Below, piece after piece: positions 32,701 to 44,700 of a stretch of DNA of 64,000 nucleotides (position 1 is the first letter of the stretch; each line of letters begins with the position of its first letter). This DNA is from Lamellibrachia satsuma (lineage: Eukaryota; Annelida; Polychaeta; Sabellida; Siboglinidae). Both the position numbers and the translations under genes were made by a program. The DNA lies in NCBI GenBank assembly GCA_033239005.1, contig BSQZ01000096.1:1792575-1856574 (forward strand), given 5' to 3'. The notes below the pieces were generated by a model, which was not told the DNA's origin, ran no database searches, and saw only the letters and a list, made by a program, of their open reading frames with translations.

Positions 32701-35700
32701 TGGAGTGGAGGACCATGGTCGATGGCCTATGCTCCCAGTGAGCAAACAGGCCAAAGTAAAGTAAGTTTACCAAAACCAGGCTTTTCGAGTAAATTTGACA
32801 ATATCATTTTATTACAGATTCAAGTAGAGGAGTCCCATAGCTTTAAAATGACACCAAAATGAACAGTATATCTTACTCCTTGGCCAAGATATTCCACTTG
32901 AAGTGTATACGTTTGTGGAATAATAGTATATCTTACTCCTGGGCCAGGATATTCCACTTGAAGTGTATACGTTTGTGGAATAACAGTATATCTTACTCCT
33001 GGGCCAAGATATTCCACTTGAAGTGTATACGTTTGTGGAATAACAGTTCCGAGAAAATCATCTTTAAAAAAAACGACATTGCAAAATTGCTTCTCCCATA
33101 GCAACCATGTTTTTATAATGCTCCAAATGTCATGAAATTTTGCGTACCCCACCAGAAGGGGTGTGTGAAGAAGATTCAGAAGCATAAAGTGGAAAAACAT
33201 AATATTCACTCAATGCCACCACAATGACTATAAGGTTAGGTATGCCCGAATGTCACCGCGAGCACTGGTGACTGAACCACATGATCATATTTTTTATTTT
33301 AGGGTTATCTTAACATTTTTAATAATTCTAACATTTACACATTACATATATAATAATATAGCACAATGTGAGTTCCAGTTAATTGGAAGTCCTCTGCTCC
33401 TGCTGAGACGATCTCCTTAAGCTGAACTTGGCTTACCCCACATCTCTTGACCACTGTCCACTTGCAGTGGCATCGTTTCTTTGACACTTCCACCAAGTTA
33501 AACACATGCTGGGCTTTGGTAAGAGCAGCAGTGACACAGGAGTGGAGCACATCCTCAACCGACTCGGTGACAGCAGAGCACCCTCTTCCTCCAAGTCAAT
33601 GTCGGATTCTATCATTGAATGAACTGTGCCATTTAGATTTGGTTGAATTATGTAAAAAATAATGAATCCTAAAAATAAATGCCAATGGGCTAATTTGTCA
33701 TACCTGGTCATGAAATAGGCATGGAAGTGGGACTTTACTAATTTGTCATACCTGGTCATGAAATAGGCATGGAAGTGGGACTTTACTAATTTGTCATACC
33801 TGGTCATGAAATAGGCATGGAAGTGGGACTTTACTAATTTGTCATACCTGGTCATGAAATAGGCATGGAAGTGGGACTTTACTAATTTGTCATACCTGGT
33901 CATGAAATAGGCATGGAAGTGGGACTTTACTAATTTGTCATACCTGATCATGAAATAGGCATGGAAGTGGGACTTTACTAATTTGTCATACCTGATCATG
34001 AAATAGGCATGGAAGTGGGACTTTACTAATTTGTCTTACCTGGTCATGAAATAGGCAGGGAAGTGGGACCCTTTCTTGGCTCAGCCTTAAGTTAAATAAG
34101 CTATGATAATGCATAACAAGTGTAAGCCTCATGCTAACTGAATGCTCTAAAAAGTATACCCTATTATTAATACTGATTGTCTTTGTTTAGACATCCAATA
34201 TTAGCCTTTCCCTTGGCGTAACTCCTAGCTCAGCCTACTACGTCTACGCCTTGGCTTATCGTAATTAGGTCCATTATACTTGTCGACACTTAGTCCTTAT
34301 TCTTGTATGGAGGACCTGTCAACCTGACACTGTCAGTAACTTCGTGTGGGGTTTCCTGTTTGTGGTCGAAGAGAGTCGAGCAAAAACATTTAAAAATGGC
34401 TTTGTTTCAGACTTACCAACTGCGACGCTAATTGAGGGGCTTGAATAAAGTGCTAAATATTACTAGTTTGAACAGTCTTTCAGCTTATATAAATGAATGT
34501 ATGGAAAGATGGCTGATTTTGTTGATCAAATTAACCCATTTTTTAAAGTTCGAAGGTACAGCATGCATTTTAGGCTCCTGCACCGAACAGAACCTTGTGA
34601 AAAGCACCTGATTTTGGCCACACCACATTTGTGCAGGTGCAAATGAATATGTAAAATAATAACAGTTATAATATGTTACTTTGTTCCAACATATTTGCTG
34701 ATAAATGTACAGTGGAACCTCACTATTAAGGTCATCCTCAGCATGGAACAAAGTCACCTGAATAGCGAGGTGACTGTATTGGCAGGACTTAATGCACTGC
34801 ACTTTACTGCTATGGAGGTAATTTCGTCATTTGGATATTTTGGACCAGGGTGATCATTATGACGAGGTGGCTGTATTACTGAGGTGATCGTTATGATGAT
34901 GTGGCTGTATTACTGAGGTGATCATTATGATGAGGTGGCTGTATTACTGAGGTGATCATTATTACGAGGTGGCTGTATTACTGAAGTGACTGTAAAGAGA
35001 GGATCAACTGTAATCTCTCGGTGGAATCTTTATAAATATAACTCTTTCAGACCACTGCCCAACCATTACTTCCCGGACCTACACTTCATCAATGCTCAGT
35101 TTGAGGATGTAGAGTCACCGGTGGGCCAATGGGCCAGTAAGGAGACAGGATACAGAGGAAGTGGCTATGCTGTCATGGATACGAATGTAAGTGAAGCTTA
35201 AAGGTTTCAAAGGAATTAGGAAGAAGTATGAAGTCTGTGTGGTGAGGCAGTAGATTGCCCACGAGTGCAGCTGATTCTCAGTGCATTTAGAAAAGGCATA
35301 GTAGAACTTTTCTGTCTTGTGAATGAACAACAACTAGACACATTAAGTGAATCAAAGATAACCATGAGATTCAGTGGATCTTGCAGAAGCAGTTGTTTGG
35401 ATATTTAGCATGTAATTACTCTTGCCTGAGAACGTGGCACAAAACTACGTACAGTAGATAAAATGGTTAATGTTGCAAAACAGTTTCATATAGACCTCTC
35501 CTAGGTTAACCAAGATCTTCACTTAAATTAGCCAAGGCAGTGCTACAGAATACTTATTATATTTATTAAGTTATAATTTGAGTGACATAATTTACCGTGT
35601 GGTGATGTTAATGTTTTCAAGTGTTTTGTTGGTTGAATGCACTGTCAGTGTGAACTGTATTGACTTGCCTCGTTAACGTTTGATACCCACTAAACTGCAT

Positions 35701-38700
35701 AATACATATTAACCCAGTGCACCATCATTGACCAATAAAGGGAACACAACTATGAGGAGTATATGCAAACACAAATCGGAGTGGCAAAATTGGGCCAAAA
35801 CCATGGATTGGGGTAAAACCCAAGGTTCCCAGGGTTGAATTTTATTGAACTCTGGGCACACACCCGGTCTTTTTAAAAAAAACTTGGCTTTTCACCGTAA
35901 ATATCCAGGCCATCGTCAGTTTCTACTGGACTAATTATTCCTGTGATGTCATCATTGTTCCCGTGATGTCATCATTGTTCCTGTGATGTCATTGTTCCTG
36001 TGATGTCATCATTGTTCCTGTGATGTCATTTTTCCTGTGATGTCATCATTGTTCCTGTGATGTCATCATTGTTCCTGTGATGTCACCATTGTTCCCGTGA
36101 TGTCACCATTGTTCCCGTGATGTCATCATTGTTCCCGTGATGTCATCATTGTTCCCGTGATGTCATCATTGTCCCTGTGATGTCACCATTGTTCCCGTGA
36201 TGTCATCATTGTTCCCGTGATGTCATCATTGTTCCTGTGATGTCATCATTGTTCCCGTGATGTCACCATTGTTCCTGTGATGTCACCATTGTTCCCGTGA
36301 TGTCATCATTGTTCCTGTGATGTCACCATTGTTCCTGTGATGTCATCATTGTTCCTGTGATGTCATCATTGTTCCCGTGATGTCATCATTGTTCCTGTGA
36401 TGTCACCATTGTTCCCGTGATGTCACCATTGTTCCTGTGATGTCACCATTGTTCCTGTGATGTCATCATTGTTCCTGTGATGTCACCATTGTTCCTGTGA
36501 TGTCACCATTGTTCCTGTGATGTCACCATTGTTCCTGTGATGTCACCATTGTTCCCGTGATGTCATCATTGTTCCCGTGATGTCATCATTGTTCCTGTGA
36601 TGTCACCATTGTTCCCGTGATGTCACCATTGTTCCCGTGATGTCACCATTGTTCCTGTGATGTCATCATTGTTCCTGTGATGTCATCATTGTTCCTGTGA
36701 TGTGACCCATGTGATATGCTCCCACTGATGTAACCCATTGGATGTGCCCCCAGTGATGTGTGCCCCTGTGATGTGACCCATGTGATGTTACTCCTGTGAT
36801 GTGCCCCCTGTGATGTTACCCCTGTGGTGTGCCTCCTGTGATGTGACCCCAGTGATACTCTGTGTTTGCAGCATCCAGCCAGTGCAGTGCTGTCCATGCC
36901 CAGTGAGTGGTCCCTCTCGGGTCAGTTCTACATCTTACTGAGATACCAGACGGTCAGACTGTCCAGTGTGGAGGGTACAATCTGCACCAACCCAGGTATA
37001 CAACACGCTATGTACAGTACTTGCTCTTAGTAGTATTTCATGGTAAGACGGTAATGCAAAACAGGAATATGGATTAATAACTGAAACTTGCTTTATATGT
37101 AACCTGCGTAAACATTTCCTACAACAGCCTCTGTGTCGACCAACAGAACATGACATTTGTACGTTCCAGCAACAGCCAGTGTGTCGACCAACAGAACGTG
37201 ACATTTGTAGGTTCTAGCAACAACCAGTGTGTCGACCAACAGAACATGACATTTGTAGGTTCCAGCAACAGCCAGTGTGTCGACCAACAGAACGTGACAT
37301 TTGTACGTTCCAGCAACAGCCAGTGTGTTGACCAACAGAACGTGACATTTGTAGGTTCCTACAACAGCCAGTGTGTTGACCAACAGAACGTGACATTTGT
37401 AGGTTCTAGCAACAACCAGTGTGTTGACCAACAGAACATGACATTTGTACGTTCCAGCAGCAGCCAGTGTGTCGACCAACAGAACGTGACATTTGTAGGT
37501 TCTAGCAACAACCAGTGTGTTGACCAACAGAACATGACATTTGTAGGTTCCAGAAACAGCCAGTGTGTTGACCAACAGAATGTGACATTTGTAGGTTCCA
37601 GAAACAGCCAGTGTGTCGACCAACAGAACGTGACATTTGTAGGTTCTAGCAACAACCAGTGTGTTGACCAACAGAACATGACATTTGTAGGTTCCAGAAA
37701 CAGCCAGTGTGTTGACCAACAGAATGTGACATTTGTAGGTTCCAGCAACAGCCAGTGTGTCGACCAACAGAACGTGACATTTGTCAGCTGTTTGAAGCAG
37801 TGGTGTCATCTGAAGTTGGGCAGTGATGTTCCATATGACCTTGAGCAAGGTCACAACTACACAGTGACGATTTCTGTAGGGGCGAGCCTGCTACTTCTCG
37901 TGAGTATCACATTGCTACTTTGAGTATCAATACGATACTATTTTGTGACAATGTTGAAAGTCGGTAGTTACTCATTTACGTTAACTTGAGCCAGTAGATG
38001 GTACCACCTGAAATAACGCTATATTTAAGTAAAAAAAGTCATGTTTTTTGGCCTATGCACTTATCCGTCGCACTGGTTAACATGTCAGCCCTCGGTCATT
38101 CAGAGAACTGACCAGAACCTTCCACTTTTAGAACACATTCTGAGTAAACCACAGGTGTGATGTTATTTATTCTAGTTGCATGTGGTTATCTCTTAGGTGT
38201 ATAGCCCCAAAACCATGACTTTTGTTTCGCTTTAAAATATTCCTACATTTTTACTTCTGAATTCCTGTATTTCCTATAAATTTTTACCAGAAGTGGATGT
38301 TGGATTAATCTCTACTGTTTGTTGTAATTCGCAAGCTGTGTGCAGTATGGTTGTCTAACAGCTAAACATCAAAGAAAACATTTGCCGTGATTATTTCTAT
38401 ACTGTTTTCCAGAGTACTCTTGAGTGCCGAATAAGCGTCCCTATACGCATATTTATTTGATAAAAAATGCCATCCTACACGCACCTTATTTGGCACTATA
38501 CTATTATTAAATTTAAACATTTGTGCCAGCCTATATTCTCTGATAATCGTGGCAAATTATGCAGGGCATAGTTTTTAGGAGAACAATCCCTCTCACTTCC
38601 TAGCTAGCGCTAATCAGTCATCCACAGAGCAGTTTACCGCTCGCACTAAAATCACTTGCTCCCAACTAGATAAAGGATAAGGATAAATTTTATTTGTCCC

Positions 38701-41700
38701 AACAGCAAAAAACATTGATAAATTATATTGAGTGGCAATATAAATTATATAAATACATATGATACATGCACATATAGAACTGTACAATATATAATAGAAA
38801 CTAATAAATCATCAATAAAAGTAATACATTATGCAACAACAACCAAAAAAAAAAAAACATTTGCTGTGGGAAGGGAGACTCCTACTAAGACCAACAATGG
38901 TCGCTATCGTAGGAGCCACCCAAACTAACATGTGGCTCCCTCTGATGGCTTTCATCCTTTCGAAGGACAGTCGTGAATTTAACAGGTTCTCGTACTTCTG
39001 AGGATCTTATATTAGACTGTTAGAATTCCATGATTAGATGAATCCGTCAGAATCCTTAGTTCTCGGGAGCACAACATGGTATATTATTAGCTTAAATGCC
39101 TTTATCATCGCGTAAACCGACCGTAAATGGCCGCGTGCGCAGTGCCTCAAACCGGTTGTAATCGGCTACGGCGGTTTCCTGAACTGAAACAGGCTTGCAT
39201 ATTCAGTTCAGTAAAACTTTAATGTCCATTTAAAAATGGAAAATTCCCCGCTTTTTCAAAGATATAAAATGCAGTTACTATATCTGCGGTGACACCAATA
39301 TGCACAAAATTTATACATATTTGGCAGAACAAAAACAAAATATAGGCGATCCGCGTAGTTTTCTACTGACGCCTAGGCTTCGCGTGGAGTAAAAAAAATT
39401 GCTTCAGCGCTAAAAAGAAAAATATACTAGTGATTTATTTGCACTGTACTATTATTTGTTTTGAACAATTTGCCCCCCTATACTGTTATTCGGCACTATA
39501 CTATTATTAAATTTGACCGATTTACCCTATACTGTTATTTGGCCTATACGTTTATTTGGCACTCAAGAGTATGTTATGTTCTCTTGCGCTATACGACTGC
39601 TGTTGTGCAAGTAGCTGTCATAGCCGACATCTTTTAAATTGACTAAATGTCTGCAGTAAAGTCCAGCTGGTCGAAGTGTTGGTCAATTTGTGGTAGTCAC
39701 CAGACTTCATTACTTTTCCAATTACATCATGCAACATTTTAACTAAAATTATTCGCTACATATAATGCATGATGTAATTGGAAAAGTAATTGAAAACTAA
39801 TTGAAAATACCAATTACATTTTCACTAATTCCATTTACTTGGAAAAATAACAATACACCAATTCCGATTACAATTTTGGAATTGGTGTTTTAATTACAAT
39901 GTGTCTGGTGGTTCACAGCCAACGGTGGTGCACAGCTAACGGTGGTACACAGCTAACGGTGGTTCACAGCCAACGATGGTTCACAGCCAACGGTGGTGCA
40001 CAGCCAACGGTGGTGCACAGCCAACGGTGGTTCACAGCCAATGGTGGTTCACAGCCAACGGTGGTGCACAGCCAACGTGCTTTACATCCCCAGAAGACGC
40101 GCATCAGATTAACTTCTAACATGAAATATGTTATGCACAGAAGGTATATTTTAATTGTTAATGTTTGTGAATGCAGTCACATTTACAATAAGGCAGTGTG
40201 TATTGCTCAATCTACATGTCTTTGTGTTTTGTCATTTGTGCTGCTGTGATAACAGGATCAGGTAGTGGCATTGCCATTGGAATTTTTAAACACCACAACA
40301 CTGCTTCCCCAGTTTCTGCAGTTTACAAAGAAATGTGACGTCATAAACAATGACATGAAGTAAGTTAACTTACTAAAAGTTTATGCATGTTGTGTATTTT
40401 TTATTTATACTGGTTTGGTTATACATAAATTGTTTTATTTAACAGTGTTAAAGAATAATTTGGTATAAATATTCTGTTATTGCTCGTTGCTCTGTTTTTA
40501 GAGGGAGAGGGTAGTTTGTGTGTTCCTGCACCACCCCAGCTGTTATCCCTTTCCACTTCTCCCAGTCTGCAACCTTCTCCCTCCACTTCTCTCAGTTGGC
40601 AGCCTTCTCCCTCCACTTCTCTCAGTTGGCAGCCTTCTCCCTCCACTTCTCTCAGTCGGCAGCCTTCCACCTCCACTTCTCTCAGTTGGCAGCCTTCTCC
40701 CTCCACTTCTCCCAGTCAGCAGCCTTCTCCCTCCACTTCTCCCTATCGGCAGCTTTCTTTCTCCACTTCTCCCAGTTAACAGCCTTCTCCCTCCACTTCG
40801 CCGTATCGGCAGCCTTCTTCCTATTGTGCACATTTATTATTTTGATTTAGCTGTTTCCTTTTTTCAATGTTCTCAAATTTGTACTATCAGATTTACAACA
40901 AAATAGTAAATCAATTATGGTTCTCAGTGTTAAACATAACCTAAAGGAGACAAACAAAGCCATAATACCGACTAAAATAAACAAGAAAATAAATATGATG
41001 CAACAAATATTATGTGTAGTAAAAGCAAAGGAACAGTGTGACACCACATACTTCATTGATGTAGTGAATTGCATGTTTAGACACTTCTGTCAATACTTCT
41101 CGGCATGTTTGACACTTCCCAACCCGTTTTGACACTGTCCATTCTTTGTGGACACTTCCCAGCCTGTTTTAACACTTCCCAGTCTGTGTGGACACTTCCC
41201 AGCCTGTGTGGACACTTTCTAGCCTGTTTTGACACTTCCCAGCCTGTGTGGACACTTCCCAGCCTGTTTTGACATTTCCCAGCCTGTGTGGACACTTCCC
41301 AGCCTGTTTTGACACTTCCCAGCCTGTGTGGACACTTTCTAGCCTGTTTTGACACTTCCCAGCCTGTGTGGACACTTCCCAGCCTGTTTTGACACTTCCC
41401 AGCCTGTGTGGAAACTTCCCAGCCTGTTTTAACACTTCCCAGCCTGTTTTGACACTTCTCAGCCTGTGTGGACACTTCCCAGCCTGTTTTGCCACTTTAT
41501 ATGTGTTGAACATGTTAATAAAACCCCTTAATACAGGTATGTTTTCAGACTAGACACGGGTGACGAGACGCCCTGTATGGCTGGGGTGTTCTCCCTCACC
41601 GCCTATTACCTGGACGGTGCCCTGCCGTGTGACAGCCACCCCGTCGGTGCTGTCCCCAACACGACCTGTCACGTCTACGGGGGACAGAGTGTGTGTAAGC

Positions 41701-44700
41701 CAGGCGTGACAGGTCTCACCTGTGACCACTGTCTACCTGGCTACTACCACCTCAACCTGACTGGCTGTCAACGTAAGTCCACGCTCCTGTGTCATCAATG
41801 ATGACACGTCCAAATCAATCAATGTTGTTTTCTGTTTATTTACATAAAACTGAAATACAAATAAAAAATAAGGTATAAATGAAACAACACAAATGTGTAG
41901 AAAACATGAACATTACCAATAAATGCACAAATACACCTTATTACTACTTACTTATTACTTATTACTACTTACTAGAAGTTGGGGCCAAGGAAAAACAATA
42001 GCTAGTTTACAAGTCATTTTTGATATGTAATGAATGTTATGTGCTCAAAACCAGCATACAGTTTGCTATAGTACATTAAACCCGCCTCTACCTTCGTCCC
42101 AGGGTTGACATCTCAATCTTTGTATTTTTGCCTACAACACGAGCCGCGCACAAAACCACGATGCCATGACACTACCCTAGCGGAATCTCTCCTCCCATTC
42201 TCTATAGCACACATGCACCCACCAGATGGCACCACCACACAGCTGCATTAGCAGTATATACAATTACTAGCACTTCACATACTTTGTAGTAGTAATTTAA
42301 TAACTAGTTAACACCTGATATTTTCCGGTAAAGAAGCCACAGTGACGCCCTCTGGAAAGTGGCTCACCAAGCAATTCATCCACTGTTTCCGTCTTTCTCT
42401 GACAGATAGAAAAGCATATCGTGGGTGAGCAACAAAAACATGAATATGTAACTCTAAATAACTACCTTTATCGTTTTTTTTACTACATCACCAGTTGGTA
42501 TATGAGAGGCCTCTGGTCCAAGGAGGAGAAGGAACTTAGAAAGGGGCGAGTGGCCGTCAGCACCTGGAAGAGGAGACTACCAGACTGCCCCACAGTTTAG
42601 CCACTAAATCGGTCTATAAGTACAGCACCAATTAAAAATAATTCAATTACTTTTCCTAAGTGTACATACTACTCTATTTAAAGGTAAATGTATGTTCTTA
42701 CATAGCGCAGCGTCCAGTCTGGGACTGCTCAAAGCACTTTACTCTTCACCCTCTGGCAGACCTGTTCCTTTACACTTCATCCTCTGGCAGACCTGTTCCT
42801 TTACACTTCACCCTCTTGCAGACCTGTTCCTTTACACTTCACCCCCTGGCAGACCTGTTCATTCCAGCCACACTACAAGTACTGCGTGAAGACTATTTGT
42901 TCCCTATCCACCTCTGTCTAACCAGACATTTGTACAGCTGAGTGAACTGTTGCAAGGTGGAGTGAACCAAATTGTACAGCTGAGTGAACTGTTGCAAGGT
43001 GGAGTGAACCAAATTGTACAGCTGAGTGAACTGTTGCAAGGTGGAGTGAACCAAATTGTACAGCTGAGTGAACTGTTGCAAGGTGGAGGGAACCAAATTG
43101 TACAGCTGAGTGAACTGTTGCAAGGTGGAGTGAACCAAATTGTACAGCTGAGTGAACTGTTGCAAGGTGGAGTGAACCAAATTGCCCAAGCTTTAAAGCG
43201 GCAGAAAGAGGATTCAAACCCAGGTTTTCTCGATTGAGAGTCTGATGTTCTAACCACTGCGCTCCCGCACCCCACTACCATTCCAACCCGTGATTGTTTG
43301 GAGCCTTGTTCACCTGCTAAGGAGAACAAGATAGGAATCAAGACCGCAGTTTTTCACATCATTATGTAATCTTCCTTTCCTGACAAAAAAGACTACCTGC
43401 ATCCATCCTTGACTGTTTGCAGAACATTCCACAAAAATGCACACCCAATCGTAAACAAATATTGAAAAAATAATTGTGTCAATAAAGAATACACTGTAGA
43501 ACAATGTTACATACTGCTATTAAAGGTACATTGTACAACATTACATACTTAACAAGATTTGCCATCCAAGCCAAAGGCTCAGATGGCAAGTGGACAAGAA
43601 AGTCATTGGCTTATCTAGAGTCCAACAATGTTCATCTACTTATAACCCGCCCTCCTGAGATATGGGTCAACCTTGTTTTTAAACATATTCATGCTGCTAG
43701 CAGTTACACAATCTGTAGACAATTTGTTCCATTCATTTATTGTTCTCTGTGCGAACGAGTGTTTCCTGATGTCCAATCTACATTGATCCTTTACTAATTT
43801 TACCTCATGTCCTCTAGTTCTGCTATCCTTCTTGAGTGAGAAAAACATATTTCTATCAATATTTTCATACCCATTCAACTGCTATTGTGACTGAAGGATT
43901 AGCCTTTCATTCCCTGCCGTGGTTCCCAATAAACTGTCAATTGTCTATTCCTCCCTCCCATGTCGACCCCCTCTGTAGGCCTGGAACTGTGTGGCTCAGT
44001 GTATGGCTCTACAGACCTGTTCATGTAGTGGGACTGGTATGTAGTGGTACTTAGTTGCTACAACTACTGTATTTATTAAATAAATTAATAATGTACTTGT
44101 AAACATTATGTAGTTTTTTCTCCGAATAAAACAAATTGTTAATATAAAGCCAAAACATTTAAAATTAAGTTAGATGCATTTGCAAATGTGTAACCAAAAC
44201 ATTTGCATTTTAATGCGACCCCAGAACATTTGCATTTTAATGCGTTCATGGAAAATAGCATTCGCATTTGCATTTGACTCAAGTAAAACATTTGCATTCA
44301 GATGCATTGACATGCATTTGTTAACAAGCCTGGTTACTGTAGAAATACCCTATTGCTGTTTTCAAGATTCTGATGGTGTTTTTTAATTAAGGCCAGATTG
44401 ACGAAATACAACGTTAGTGCCATGTGGTTTTTCTTTCCCTGATAGATGTTCTCTTCAGTATTCTTGGTATATTATGAGAATATGCCGCCCCAGTTACCTC
44501 AAACTTTGATAAACTCCTCGTCTTTTTCCAGCCTGTGGTTGTGTCACTGACCATAAAGTCTGTGACCATATCAGTGGACAATGTGTGTGTCCGGCAAATA
44601 CGACTGGACAGACATGTGACCAGTGCCTGGCCAATCACTGGGGCTGGAATAGTACCACAGGTTGTAAGGTAAGTAGTACTGCCAATCACTGGGGCTGGAA

